Shown here in pieces: positions 9,317 through 18,573 of a stretch of DNA of 64,000 bases; positions within the stretch are counted from its first letter, which is position 1; every line of letters begins with the position of its first letter. The notes beneath the pieces are model-generated. The model saw only the letters and a list, made by a program, of their open reading frames with translations, ran no database searches and was not told the DNA's origin. This DNA is from Moraxella canis (GTDB lineage Bacteria; Pseudomonadota; Gammaproteobacteria; Pseudomonadales; Moraxellaceae), in assembly GCF_002014965.1 (NCBI RefSeq), contig NZ_MUXT01000008.1, positions 364,678 to 428,677 of the forward strand, given 5' to 3'. The translations under genes were made by a program, and so were the position numbers.

Positions 9317-9432
9317 GCACACAAACACCCAAAATCTATCGGGTATCAGCCCATTTATGCTTATGAGACATCAAGTCTAGCAGTGTCGATAATGTGCTTG
9401 CCAGACTTGATCGCCGGTCTTCCCTGCCCTCT

Positions 9433-10680
9433 TTATCGATACGCTTGATCCACACCCATATCGATCGCCGCAAACAATCGATCAATCTCATCAAAGGTCG
9501 TATAATGCAGGCAGCCCATTCTAAGCACTGATCCTGTTGGGCTTAGCGCTTCTGCTAAGGCTTGAGCATAAAAATTACCATAGCCAAGCGCGATATTTTG
9601 CTTGCCCAAAAATCGACTGAGCGCTGTACCACTTTGAATACTGCCATCTTTGATGATATTGAACGCAAAAGTCGGCGTTCGCCCTTCTGCGCTTGGCTTA
9701 CCATACAGCTTCAAAAATGGGCGCTGACCAAATTTATCCAAAATATATTGGCTTTGCTGCTGCTCATAGGCGCTCACCAAGTCATAACTGTTTGCTTTGC
9801 TGTCGGGGGTGAGCTCATCCGCTCCCGATAAGCTCGCCCAGTAGCGCATCATGGCGATAAAGCCCGCCTGCGACTCAAAAGACTGCGTGCCTTGTTCGTA
9901 TGACATCGGCGGCTTATTGGTGGCAGGCGCCACTTTATAAGGGGTTAATGCTTGTAAAATCTCACGGCGCGCAAACATCATGCCCAAATGCGGACCCCCA
10001 ATTTTATAAGCCGATGCAAATAATAAATCAGCCCCCAGTGCTTTGACATCAATGGGCATGTGCACCGCCGCATGGACAGCATCGATACTAAGCCAAGCAC
10101 CTACCGACTGGACGGTTTTTGATAGCTGCTTGATATCAATGATCGTACCAATCAAATTAGACGCCAAGCCAACCGCCACCAGACGAGTGCGCTCATCAAT
10201 CATGGACTCAGCCGCCTGATAATCGATATCATCGTGATTGGCGTTCAACGGGATCATCCGAACTTCAACACCACGCTCCATCGCTGCCAGCTGCCATGCA
10301 GAGACTTGAGAGTAGTGATCTAAGCTGCTGACAACGACATTATCACCCGCCTGCCAAGTGGCAGCAACCACACGAGATATCATGAACATCAAACTGGTTG
10401 CATTTTGCCCAAACACGATCTCATCAGCATCGGCACCCAGCCAAATCGCCGCCTGCGTTCTTGCTTGTTGATTCATCGACATCGTCTGCACGCCGGCATG
10501 ATGATAGCTACCCATATTACTATTACCATGCCTAAGATAATCCATCATCGCTTGAGTGACGCAGTCAGGCACCTGAGAGCCGCCAGGTCCATCAAAATAG
10601 ATGGGCAAATCCCCATTTTCGTTGGCATAATTGAATGCCGCAAACTGACGGCGAATGTCAGACAATCGATCTTGAAGCAT
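9433..10680 (-). CDS. Cysteine desulfurase-like class V aminotransferase
   Basis: A 415-residue PLP enzyme of aminotransferase class V, in the cysteine desulfurase-like subgroup with VC1184-type proteins. The PLP lysine is Lys226 in ASAYKIGGPHLG. Asp200 and His203 in SIDAVHAAVH contact the cofactor. GPGGSQVP at the N-terminus is typical of this subgroup. It lies 63 bases downstream of, and on the same strand as, a 2OG-Fe dioxygenase gene, so the two are probably co-transcribed. No Fe-S assembly genes are nearby, which argues against a Suf or Isc role. An action on an amino acid or a hydroxylated derivative is an inference from the partner. Confidence 0.85.
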   Translation of the reverse strand: MLQDRLSDIRRQFAAFNYANENGDLPIYFDGPGGSQVPDCVTQAMMDYLRHGNSNMGSYHHAGVQTMSMNQQARTQAAIWLGADADEIVFGQNATSLMFMISRVVAATWQAGDNVVVSSLDHYSQVSAWQLAAMERGVEVRMIPLNANHDDIDYQAAESMIDERTRLVAVGLASNLIGTIIDIKQLSKTVQSVGAWLSIDAVHAAVHMPIDVKALGADLLFASAYKIGGPHLGMMFARREILQALTPYKVAPATNKPPMSYEQGTQSFESQAGFIAMMRYWASLSGADELTPDSKANSYDLVSAYEQQQSQYILDKFGQRPFLKLYGKPSAEGRTPTFAFNIIKDGSIQSGTALSRFLGKQNIALGYGNFYAQALAEALSPTGSVLRMGCLHYTTFDEIDRLFAAIDMGVDQAYR

Positions 10681-10743
10681 AACTTTTCCCTAAGACAACA
10701 TATAAGATAAGACAACAGAACGCTGTATAAACCAGTCCAGTGA

Positions 10744-11403
10744 TCAATCAGATGAAAGATTTGGATTATTCGCTGTTAACACAAGCAAATCCCAATAACC
10801 AACCTGATCTTGATCGCCCACAGTCACAGCAGACGCGCTGTGCCACAGCGTACGATCATTGACGATGCAATATTCGCCAGCCTTAGGCGTTAAGGTGCTG
10901 ACAGGCTTTGGCGACTGTTTATCACGCCAAATCATCAGCTCACCGCCTGATTGATTGTATCTTTGAATGGTGAAAACGCCCACATAGTCAAAGCCATCTT
11001 GATGAATACCTTCAGGCGCTGACTCGGCAGGAGCGCTGTCTTGTTTGGCGATGATGCGCATTTGATGAATTTCAATTTGGCACACACTGGGCAACTCACA
11101 CGCATCAACAAAACTTTGGCAAATCTGTGCCATGCCTTCACTGTGCAGCGCTTGATCGCTCAAATTGTCATAGATGCGCACCACATCCCCTTGAAATTCA
11201 TTAATATCACCTGATTGTATGAAGGCTTCGGTGGGCAGCACAGAAACCCTACCATGATCAAAGCTGATTTTGGAGTATCGACGCAGGCGATATTCGCCAT
11301 CTTTATAGCGGCTGGGTGTTAATTCGTCAAAAGATGGGCGAAGGCTGATCACAGAGTCAGGCTGTAGTGCGCCAAGATGCATCAGCAGGGTTTGAGTTGG
11401 CAT
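10744..11403 (-). CDS. 2-oxoglutarate/Fe(II)-dependent dioxygenase family protein
   Basis: A 219-residue protein resembling the 2OG-Fe_Oxy_2 (PF10014) family, which includes free-amino-acid hydroxylases such as L-isoleucine dioxygenase. The iron triad is visible as His134-x-Asp136 in EGIHQDGFDYVG and His188 in RTLWHSASAV. The region between has the double-stranded beta-helix pattern, with GGELMIW and PKAGEYCIVND. It starts at the ATG at 11403 and is followed by the desulfurase-like PLP enzyme. Together they look like a two-step amino-acid-modifying operon. The substrate is unknown. Confidence 0.8.
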   Translation of the reverse strand: MPTQTLLMHLGALQPDSVISLRPSFDELTPSRYKDGEYRLRRYSKISFDHGRVSVLPTEAFIQSGDINEFQGDVVRIYDNLSDQALHSEGMAQICQSFVDACELPSVCQIEIHQMRIIAKQDSAPAESAPEGIHQDGFDYVGVFTIQRYNQSGGELMIWRDKQSPKPVSTLTPKAGEYCIVNDRTLWHSASAVTVGDQDQVGYWDLLVLTANNPNLSSD

Positions 11404-11683
11404 GATAAACTTCCTTGATTTGCCTAGTGGGAATGCTCAAGCAAAGATTATCACAACTTTATTTTATCTTCAACCAAAAAATAAGTTATCAATTCAGCGG
11501 CTGTCGCTCTTAAAAATATTTGTGATTTTTTAGACTTATCAAAGCCTTAAAAATTTGCTAAAATTTATCTTTTTAACTTTCTTTGATTATGTGATTGGAT
11601 CCGTCAGAGATTTGGAAATGATCCAAACCTTTTGATAACATCATTTCACTTTATATTTTTGATTATTTTAGCAAAGGTGCATT

Positions 11684-12433
11684 ATGGCAGGTCACAGTAA
11701 ATGGGCAAATATCAAACATCGCAAGGCTAAGCAAGACGCGGCAAAAGGCAAAATCTTCACCAAGATCATCCGTGAGATTGTCTCTGCTGCCAAGTCAGGT
11801 GACCCAGATCCTGCCAACAACCCCCGCCTAAGAGCCGTACTTGAAAAAGCCAATGCCGCCAACATGACAAAAGATGTCATCAAACGCGCCATCGAACGCG
11901 GTGCAGGTGGCGGCGATAATGACAACATGGAAGAAATCACTTACGAAGGCTATGGCGTCGGCGGCGTGGCAGTCATCGTCGAGACCATGACCGATAATGT
12001 CAATCGTACTGTTGGCGAAGTGCGTCATGCGTTTAGTAAAAATGGCGGCAATCTTGGCACGAGTGGGTCAGTGGCATATTTATTTAGTAAGCGCGGCGAA
12101 ATTGTGTTTCATGATTTAAGCTTAGAAGACAGCGTGATGGAAGCAGCGTTAGAAGCTGGCGCTGACGATATCGAAAATGATGGCGAAAGCTTATTGGTCA
12201 TCACATCACCAGCAGAATTTGGTGCGGTCGTCGATGCACTGACAGCTGCTGGACTCACCCCTGACAGCATGGAAGTGACCATGTCGCCTTCCACCACAGC
12301 CGATATTGATAACATTGACGATGCCCAAAAAGTACTTAAAATGATCGATATGCTAGAAGATTTGGACGATGTCCAAGAAGTCTATACTAATGTTAATTTT
12401 AGTGATGATGTCATGGCACAGCTTAATGCTTGA
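11684..12433 (+). CDS. YebC/PmpR/TACO1-family protein
   Basis: A 249-residue cytoplasmic protein with the hallmark N-terminus [25 protein letters not shown] and conserved stretches such as [22 protein letters not shown] and [16 protein letters not shown]. The family has been described as transcriptional regulators and, more recently, as translation factors that help ribosomes through difficult motifs. The sequence does not decide between these roles. The length is standard. A strong hairpin terminator follows, so it is transcribed separately from ilvA. Confidence 0.95.
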   Translation: MAGHSKWANIKHRKAKQDAAKGKIFTKIIREIVSAAKSGDPDPANNPRLRAVLEKANAANMTKDVIKRAIERGAGGGDNDNMEEITYEGYGVGGVAVIVETMTDNVNRTVGEVRHAFSKNGGNLGTSGSVAYLFSKRGEIVFHDLSLEDSVMEAALEAGADDIENDGESLLVITSPAEFGAVVDALTAAGLTPDSMEVTMSPSTTADIDNIDDAQKVLKMIDMLEDLDDVQEVYTNVNFSDDVMAQLNA

Positions 12434-12439
12434 TGATCG

Positions 12440-12470
12440 ACAAGATTGGCTTAGCCAATCTTGTTTTTTA
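12440..12470 (+). terminator. Terminator after the yebC-family gene
   Basis: The perfect 11-bp stem ACAAGATTGGC/GCCAATCTTGT has a 3-base loop and is followed by a T run. Confidence 0.9.
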
Positions 12471-12545
12471 TTATCAAAGTCATGAGTGATTCACCATAAG
12501 TCTAAGCCTAACTGTATTAATTTTGTAGAATAACAAGGAAATTGT

Positions 12546-14090
12546 ATGCTCACCCCTTATGTTCGCGCCATCTTGCAAGCCACCGTTTATGATGTTGCCA
12601 TCCGCACACCACTTGAGCCTGCCGCCAAGCTTTCTACAAGATTTGATAACAACATTCGCCTAAAGCGCGAAGATCTTCAGCCTGTGTTTAGCTTTAAATT
12701 GCGCGGCGCATATAATAAAATCAGCCAGTTATCCGACGCCCAAAAACAAAAAGGCATCATCTGTGCATCGGCAGGCAACCATGCCCAAGGTGTGGCGTAT
12801 TCTGCCAGCCGCTTAGGCATTGACAATTTGATCGTCATGCCAACTACGACACCTGACATCAAAGTCCAAGCGGTCAAATCCTTTGGCGGTACGGTTCATC
12901 TGCATGGCGACAGTTTTGATGAAGCCAACCGCTTTGCGATGCACAAAGCCGAAACTGACGGCATGACTTATATCGCGCCTTATGATGATGAGCTGGTGAT
13001 TGCAGGACAAGGGACAATTGGGCTTGAGCTGACACAGCAGTGGCGTGAGATAGATTATGTGTTTGTGGCGTGCGGTGGTGGCGGACTGGTCGCAGGCATT
13101 GCCGCTTATCTTGGCGATGTCGCACCACACATCAAAGTTATCGCCGTTGAGCCTGAAGGTGCCGCTTGTCTAAAAGCCGCCCTAGCTGCAGGCGAGCGAG
13201 TACGCTTGCCACAAGTCTCACTATTTGCCGATGGTGTAGCGGTCGCACAGATTGGCGAGAAGCCTTTTGAAGTCGCCAAACTGTCAAAATCCGATGGCTC
13301 AGGTGCGGTGATTGAGCCTGAAGTGGTGACTTGTACTAACGATGAAATTTGCGCTGCCATCAAAGATATCTTTGAAGAAAATCGCTCCATCGTTGAGACG
13401 GCGGGCGCATTGTCTGTGGCAGGCATGAAAAAATTCATCCAAACCAACGGCATCACCGACAAAAACTGCGTCGCCATCATCTCAGGCGCAAATATGAACT
13501 TCGATCGCTTGCGCTATATCGCCGAGCGCACCGAAATTGGTGAACAAAAAGAAGCGATTTTTGCGGTGGCTGTGCCTGAACGCACTGGGGCATTTTTGGA
13601 TTTTTGTCGCACACTCCAAGGGCGTAACATCACCGAGTTTAATTATCGTGTCGATGCTTCTCATCCAGAAGCTGCGGCACATGTGTTTGTGGGCGTGGGG
13701 CTCAAAGAAGGTCAAAAAGAGCGCGCCACCATCATGGACTTATTAAGCGATGCCGATTACGATGCTCACGACTTGACTGATGATGAGGCTGCCAAAACCC
13801 ACATTCGCTATCTCATCGGTGGTCATGCGCGCATCGAAGACGAGCAGCTGTTCCGCGTGATTTTCCCTGAGCGTCCGGGTGCGCTGTTAAACTTTTTGGA
13901 AAAACTGGGACAAGATTTTAACATCACTTTATTCCACTATCGCAATCATGGCGCTGCCGAAGGTCGTATCATGGTGGGTTTACAAGCCTCTAAGGGTAGC
14001 AGTCGTCAAATTTTGGATGCGCTCACCGACATCGGCTACGAGTGTCAAAGCCTGACGGACAATGTGGGCTATCGGCTGTTTTTGAAGTGA
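12546..14090 (+). CDS. ilvA: Threonine ammonia-lyase, biosynthetic
   Basis: A 514-residue PLP enzyme that converts threonine to 2-oxobutanoate, the first step of isoleucine synthesis. The PLP lysine is Lys51 in VFSFKLRGAYNK, the phosphate-binding loop is CGGGGLVAG, and ASAGNHAQGVAYSA is the substrate-binding signature. Two ACT-like regulatory domains follow (about 335-415 and 425-510, with FPERPGALLNFLEKLG in the second). This is the feedback-inhibited biosynthetic form, and its length matches E. coli IlvA (514). AAGGAAATTGT precedes the ATG. The stop codon is only 4 bases before the restriction endonuclease gene. Confidence 0.96.
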   Translation: MLTPYVRAILQATVYDVAIRTPLEPAAKLSTRFDNNIRLKREDLQPVFSFKLRGAYNKISQLSDAQKQKGIICASAGNHAQGVAYSASRLGIDNLIVMPTTTPDIKVQAVKSFGGTVHLHGDSFDEANRFAMHKAETDGMTYIAPYDDELVIAGQGTIGLELTQQWREIDYVFVACGGGGLVAGIAAYLGDVAPHIKVIAVEPEGAACLKAALAAGERVRLPQVSLFADGVAVAQIGEKPFEVAKLSKSDGSGAVIEPEVVTCTNDEICAAIKDIFEENRSIVETAGALSVAGMKKFIQTNGITDKNCVAIISGANMNFDRLRYIAERTEIGEQKEAIFAVAVPERTGAFLDFCRTLQGRNITEFNYRVDASHPEAAAHVFVGVGLKEGQKERATIMDLLSDADYDAHDLTDDEAAKTHIRYLIGGHARIEDEQLFRVIFPERPGALLNFLEKLGQDFNITLFHYRNHGAAEGRIMVGLQASKGSSRQILDALTDIGYECQSLTDNVGYRLFLK

Positions 14091-14094
14091 TATT

Positions 14095-14943
14095 ATGAAT
14101 ATTATTAATGCAATCTTTAATGTCGTAACAGGTTTTTCTAGCGAACTTAATCGCAGTTCGCATGGGCTAAATCGTGCCAATCAAATGGGCGGGGCATTGG
14201 AAGAATGGGTGAAAGATATTTTTGCCAATACCGCACATATAGACAATGAGCAAGAAAGGCTATTTCGCTTATCTCAGGTATTTAGCTATTTGGGCAACCA
14301 AAATAACCCACCCGACATCATCCTAAGAAGTGGCGATGCCATCGAAGTGAAAAAGGTTACTAGCAAGGATGCTACTTTAGCCTTAAACAGCTCTTATCCA
14401 AAAAATAAGCTCTTTGCTAATTCACCGCTAATCACCCAAGCATGTCGCCAATGCGAAGAAAATTGGACACAAAAAGACATTTTATATATTGTTGGTGTAG
14501 TTCCAAAAAGCCAAACTCTACACAGCTTATTCATGGTGTACGGTGAAGACTATTGTGCAGACCCCAGTACTTACGAAAGAATACGCCAAGCAATATCCAC
14601 AGGTATTCAAACCATACCTGATATTGAATTTACATCAACTAATGAACTAGCAAAGGTCAAAAAAGTTGATCCCTTGGGGATTACCGATTTGCGTGTCCGT
14701 GGTATGTGGTCTATTACTAGCCCCTTTAAGGTTTTTGATTATATTTACCAAAGAGATTTTACCAAATCTTTTAATTTTGCCTGTATTATTAATCAAGAAA
14801 AATATCAGTCATTTAATAATACTTTTTTAATTGAAAATTTAATTAGTCATGTTGATGGGTTTAACATTCAAGATGTTTACATTAAAAATCCCAACAATCC
14901 AGCCCAATTAAAATTAGCCAAGTTAATTAGTTTTAAAGTATGA
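14095..14943 (+). CDS. Type II restriction endonuclease, NgoPII-like (predicted GGCC)
   Basis: A 282-residue protein resembling the NgoPII restriction enzyme family (PF09521), whose founding member cuts GGCC. A PD-(D/E)xK-type nuclease motif is visible: Pro73-Asp74 in [10 protein letters not shown], and Glu84-Val-Lys86 in AIEVKKV. The gene starts 4 bases after the ilvA stop, and its TGA overlaps the ATG of the methyltransferase gene (ATGA). Base composition and codon use are clearly more AT-rich than in the flanking ilvA and hslR, which suggests horizontal transfer. The specificity is inferred from family resemblance and from the low number of GGCC sites in the window. Confidence 0.85.
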   Translation: MNIINAIFNVVTGFSSELNRSSHGLNRANQMGGALEEWVKDIFANTAHIDNEQERLFRLSQVFSYLGNQNNPPDIILRSGDAIEVKKVTSKDATLALNSSYPKNKLFANSPLITQACRQCEENWTQKDILYIVGVVPKSQTLHSLFMVYGEDYCADPSTYERIRQAISTGIQTIPDIEFTSTNELAKVKKVDPLGITDLRVRGMWSITSPFKVFDYIYQRDFTKSFNFACIINQEKYQSFNNTFLIENLISHVDGFNIQDVYIKNPNNPAQLKLAKLISFKV

Positions 14944-15935
14944 AAATTATTAGTTTATTTAGCGGTTGCGGTGGTCTTGATTTGGGATTTGAAAAGGCAG
15001 GATTTGAAATATCTGTTGCTAACGAATATGACAAAAGCATTTGGGCAACCTTTAAAGCCAATCACCCCAATACCAAGCTTATTGAAAGCGATATTCGCAA
15101 TATACCAGAAGAAGATTTCCCAAATGATATTGATGGAATTATCGGTGGACCGCCTTGTCAATCTTGGTCAGAAGCTGGTGCTTTGCGTGGCATTAATGAT
15201 GCTCGTGGCCAGTTATTTTATGACTATATCCGTATTTTAAAAAACAAACAGCCAAAATTCTTTTTGGCAGAGAATGTTAGTGGTATGCTTGCCAACAGAC
15301 ACTCGGACGCTGTTCAAAATATCTTAAAAATGTTTGATGAATGCGGTTATAATGTAACTGTTAATATGGTAAATGCTAAAAACTATGGCGTTGCACAAGA
15401 AAGAAAGCGTGTTTTTTATATTGGTTTTCGCAAAGACCTTAATATAGACTTTCAATTTCCTGTTGGTTCAACAATAGAAGATGACAAAAAAATCACACTA
15501 AAAGACATTATTTGGGATTTGCAAGACACTGCTATTCCAGCACTTGACAAAAACCAAAAAAATCCAAATGCTATTAATAATAATGAGTATTTTATTGGTA
15601 GTTTCTCACCTATTTACATGAGCCGAAATCGTGTCAAAGCATGGCATGAACAAGGCTTTACGGTGCAGGCATCAGGTCGTCAATGCCAACTGCACCCACA
15701 AGCACCAAAAATGGAAAAGTACGGCACAAATGATTGCCGTTTTGTTGTTGGCAAGGAACATTTATACCGAAGAATGACCGTCAGAGAAGTTGCTAGAGTG
15801 CAAGGTTTTCCAGATGATTTTAAATTTATTTATCAAAATGTCAATGATGGATATAAAATGATTGGAAATGCTGTGCCAGTTAATTTAGCTTACGAAATTG
15901 CAATTGCGATTAAAGATCAATTATCAAACCCATGA
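14940..15935 (+). CDS. DNA (cytosine-5) methyltransferase, M.HaeIII/M.NgoPII-like
   Basis: A 331-residue C5 methyltransferase with its motifs in order: [19 protein letters not shown] (N-terminus), [14 protein letters not shown] with catalytic Cys73, [40 protein letters not shown], and [13 protein letters not shown]. The length and the target-recognition region between VIII and IX fit the HaeIII-type GGCC enzymes. It protects host DNA from the endonuclease encoded just upstream, and the two are translationally coupled. Its own stop overlaps the start of the ASCH gene. AT-rich like its partner. Confidence 0.93.
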   Translation: MKIISLFSGCGGLDLGFEKAGFEISVANEYDKSIWATFKANHPNTKLIESDIRNIPEEDFPNDIDGIIGGPPCQSWSEAGALRGINDARGQLFYDYIRILKNKQPKFFLAENVSGMLANRHSDAVQNILKMFDECGYNVTVNMVNAKNYGVAQERKRVFYIGFRKDLNIDFQFPVGSTIEDDKKITLKDIIWDLQDTAIPALDKNQKNPNAINNNEYFIGSFSPIYMSRNRVKAWHEQGFTVQASGRQCQLHPQAPKMEKYGTNDCRFVVGKEHLYRRMTVREVARVQGFPDDFKFIYQNVNDGYKMIGNAVPVNLAYEIAIAIKDQLSNP

Positions 15936-16315
15936 ATTATACCACCCTACCCCAGTGGTCATTTGGCGACACTCCCCAGATGGCGGATGCGCTATTAAAG
16001 CTTGTGTTGGATGGCAAAAAAACCGCTACTTGTACGGCTTTAGATTGGCACTTAGCAGAGCCACTACCGCCTGTGGGCAGCCTACAAGTCATCACCGATG
16101 GGCAAAATATGCCTGCTTGCATTATCCAAAATACCGCGCAGTTTATCATTCGCTTTAACGAAGTGGATGAAGCTCTTGCCCAAAAAGAAGGCGAAGGTGA
16201 TTTATCGTTGGCGTATTGGCGAGCAGAGCATCAACGATTTTTTGAGCGATTTGGTATCTTTGATGATACAATGTGGCTAATTTTTGAAGAATTTACTGTG
16301 ATTGAGATTTTATGA
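15932..16315 (+). CDS. ASCH domain-containing protein
   Basis: A 127-residue protein that looks like an ASCH (PUA-like) domain: '[20 protein letters not shown]' (about residues 22-41), then [20 protein letters not shown], and the C-terminal [19 protein letters not shown] typical of the YqfB/ASCH group. Such proteins are proposed to bind RNA or act on modified nucleosides. The ATG overlaps the stop of the methyltransferase gene (ATGA), so it is coupled to the restriction operon. Its codon use is closer to the chromosomal neighbours than to the RM genes, so it may be native and simply downstream of the insertion. Confidence 0.85.
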   Translation: MNYTTLPQWSFGDTPQMADALLKLVLDGKKTATCTALDWHLAEPLPPVGSLQVITDGQNMPACIIQNTAQFIIRFNEVDEALAQKEGEGDLSLAYWRAEHQRFFERFGIFDDTMWLIFEEFTVIEIL

Positions 16316-16563
16316 CTTGGTCGCCAAGCTCATCATTTTAAGCTGTCAGTGAAGCTGATTATATAGAGTAAACAGGAGTAAGTTGGCGGTATGACAGCTG
16401 CAGCATTAACGATTTAAACTCAGACGCTCAACGTCCATCAATCCCACCCATCAAGGCAAAGGCTGCGCAAACAAGCTTTGCCCAAAAGTTGGGTGTATAA
16501 AACTTCAAAAGAATCCATGCAAACGACAGGCTTAAAACATCGCTATAAATTGGTAATATACCC

Positions 16564-16965
16564 ATGACAGAACACGGTTTAACTCGAGTGCGCGCCGATA
16601 AATGGCTGTGGGCGGCACGATTTTTCCGTACTCGTAGCCTTGCCAAAGAAGCCATCGAATCTGGCAAAGTGCATATGAACGGTGCCAAAATCAAAGTCAG
16701 CAAAGAGCTGCAAGTCGGCGATACGCTCACCGTTCGCCAAGGACATGCCACACGCCTTGAAGAAAAAACAATCATCGTCAAGGCATTGTCCGAAAATCGC
16801 GGTAATGCCACCCTTGCAGCGACCCTGTATGAAGAAACTGACGAAAGTAAAACTCAGCGTGCTTTTATGGCTGAACAACGAAAGCTAATGAATTTGGCGC
16901 GTCCAGACAGCCGACCTGACAAAAAGCAGCGCCGAGAATTAAATAAATTCAAACATCATTGGTAA
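16564..16965 (+). CDS. hslR: Heat shock protein 15, S4-domain RNA-binding protein
   Basis: A 133-residue protein with an S4 RNA-binding domain at the N-terminus (RADKWLWAARFFRTRSLAKE, then AIESGKVHMNGAKIKVSKEL). The C-terminal tail is basic and charged, with PDSRPDKKQRRELNKFK. The arrangement and length match Hsp15, which binds free 50S subunits carrying nascent chains during ribosome rescue. The stop TAA overlaps the next ATG (TAATG), which suggests coupling with the phosphatase gene. The 246 bases upstream hold no gene that I can support. Confidence 0.92.
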   Translation: MTEHGLTRVRADKWLWAARFFRTRSLAKEAIESGKVHMNGAKIKVSKELQVGDTLTVRQGHATRLEEKTIIVKALSENRGNATLAATLYEETDESKTQRAFMAEQRKLMNLARPDSRPDKKQRRELNKFKHHW

Positions 16966-17447
16966 TGACTATGACCACACCACGATCGATTCTTTTTGTT
17001 TGTTTGGGTAATATCTGCCGAAGCCCATCCGCTGAAGCTGTGATGCGCACCAAACTGACTCAGCTTGTCCCTGATATCCATTTGGATTCAGCAGGGACGG
17101 CGGGCTATCACATCGGCAATCCCCCCGATCCACGCGCCATTGTCATTGGTCAGTCGCTTGGTTTTGAGTTGGACAAACTGCGCGCACGCCAAGTTTCTTG
17201 GGAAGATTTTTATGAGTTTGAGCTGATCTTTGCGATGGATGAGACCAATTTATCAGACTTACAAACCCTTCAAAAAACTGCCATCATGCATGCTGATGGT
17301 CGAGCGGTGGCACAGCTTGATTTATTTGATCCTACCGGTCAGTCGGTCGCCGACCCTTATTATGGCGATGAGCAAGACTTTAAGCAAATGTACGCCCATC
17401 TTCAGCGCATTGCCGATCAGCATATCGCTAAATGGCAGCTTGATTGA
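16965..17447 (+). CDS. Low-molecular-weight protein tyrosine phosphatase
   Basis: A 160-residue enzyme with the P-loop CLGNICRSPSAEAV, giving the CX5R signature (Cys then Arg), near the N-terminus and the general acid in DPYYGDEQDF near the C-terminus. It dephosphorylates phosphotyrosine, in bacteria often on exopolysaccharide kinases, but no kinase gene is nearby. The ATG at 16965 shares one base with the hslR stop. Another ATG lies at 16971. Upstream TTG at 16959 is less likely. Confidence 0.92.
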   Translation: MTMTTPRSILFVCLGNICRSPSAEAVMRTKLTQLVPDIHLDSAGTAGYHIGNPPDPRAIVIGQSLGFELDKLRARQVSWEDFYEFELIFAMDETNLSDLQTLQKTAIMHADGRAVAQLDLFDPTGQSVADPYYGDEQDFKQMYAHLQRIADQHIAKWQLD

Positions 17448-17468
17448 TCACGCTTCGCCTGCGACTGA

Positions 17469-17498
17469 TTGACTTGCCAAGCCTGCTACCGCTATAAT
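17469..17498 (+). promoter_or_regulatory. Putative murB promoter
   Basis: TTGACT (17469-17474) and TATAAT (17493-17498) are 18 bases apart. The -10 box overlaps the first possible in-frame ATG of murB (17497), so a transcript from here would need a later start. This supports the ATG at 17530. Confidence 0.55.
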
Positions 17499-17529
17499 GC
17501 AATCCATTTCCCACCATTCGACACATGAC

Positions 17530-18573
17530 ATGCTTGATACTTACCAAAATTATGACCTGTCTTCGATGAATACCATGGCGCTGTCTTCTGTTGCAGATTC
17601 AGCGGTGGTGATTCACGATAAAGCCGCGTTACCAACACTTAAGCTGGATCAGACTTGGTTTGTGCTATCAGGTGGCAGTAATGTTTTGTTGCCAAGCAGG
17701 CTTCATGCTACCGTGGTTTTGCCTCGTATGATGGGCAAGCGTGTACTGTTTGAAGATGACAAAGAAATCATCTTAGAGGTGCAAGCAGGTGAAAATTTTC
17801 ATGATTTGGTGACCGACTGTGTTCATAAAGGCTGGTACGGGCTTGAAAATCTAGCCCTAATTCCAGGGCTTGTCGGCGCCGCCCCTGTCCAGAATATCGG
17901 CGCTTATGGTGTGCAGCTTGAAGATGCCTTGGTGGGTGTGCAGGCATATGAGTGGGCAACCAAGCGATTTAAACAGCTGCCCAAGCAAGACTGCGCTTTT
18001 AGCTATCGCCACAGCATTTTTAAAGATGAACCAAATCGCTACTTAATTTGTGCGGTGACACTTCGATTACACAAAGACCCAACACGCATTCTAAGTAGCT
18101 ATGGCGATCTGCATACATATGCAAAACAGCTGGCAAATAATGAGGGCCGGACTGCCATCACCACCACAGATGTATATCATGCGGTCATCGCCATCCGTCA
18201 AAGCAAACTGCCCGACCCAAAAGTTTTGGCCAACTGCGGCTCTTTTTTTCAAAATCCGATCATCTCGGTAGAGCATTATCAAAGACTGTGTATGGATTAT
18301 CCAACTTTACCCTGTTATCCTGTCACGAATGCTTCGGTTAAAGTGCCTGCAGGATGGCTGATTGACCAAGCCGGGCTCAAAGGTCAAGGCGTGCCACCAA
18401 TATTAACCCACACCAAACAAGCGCTTGTTTTGACCAATCATGCACCGCTGAGTGCCACCCAAGAGGACATCAAAGCTGCAGCCGATGTCATTATCGCTGC
18501 GGTTTATCAAAAATTTGGCATCACCTTAGTGCGTGAACCTGTCTGGATCAATGCTGATGGCAGCTACAATTAA
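17530..18573 (+). CDS. murB: UDP-N-acetylenolpyruvoylglucosamine reductase
   Basis: A 347-residue FAD enzyme that reduces UDP-GlcNAc-enolpyruvate to UDP-MurNAc in peptidoglycan synthesis. It has the FAD-binding signature VLSGGSNVLLP, then ENLALIPGLVGAAPVQNIGAYGVQLEDALVG in the core (read as two adjoining motifs), FSYRHSIFK, and ANCGSFFQNP with the catalytic serine region. Its overall layout is that of E. coli-type (class I) MurB, 342 residues. An upstream ATG at 17497 coincides with a -10-like TATAAT, so I prefer 17530 (MLDTYQNYDLSSMNTM). The 3' end overlaps the start of the YdcF-like gene. Confidence 0.95.
   Translation: MLDTYQNYDLSSMNTMALSSVADSAVVIHDKAALPTLKLDQTWFVLSGGSNVLLPSRLHATVVLPRMMGKRVLFEDDKEIILEVQAGENFHDLVTDCVHKGWYGLENLALIPGLVGAAPVQNIGAYGVQLEDALVGVQAYEWATKRFKQLPKQDCAFSYRHSIFKDEPNRYLICAVTLRLHKDPTRILSSYGDLHTYAKQLANNEGRTAITTTDVYHAVIAIRQSKLPDPKVLANCGSFFQNPIISVEHYQRLCMDYPTLPCYPVTNASVKVPAGWLIDQAGLKGQGVPPILTHTKQALVLTNHAPLSATQEDIKAAADVIIAAVYQKFGITLVREPVWINADGSYN

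Noticed and set aside
9433..10680. Assignment of the PLP enzyme as SufS or IscS
   Set aside because: No suf or isc genes nearby, and the N-terminal GPGGSQVP and overall layout fit the desulfurase-like side branch.
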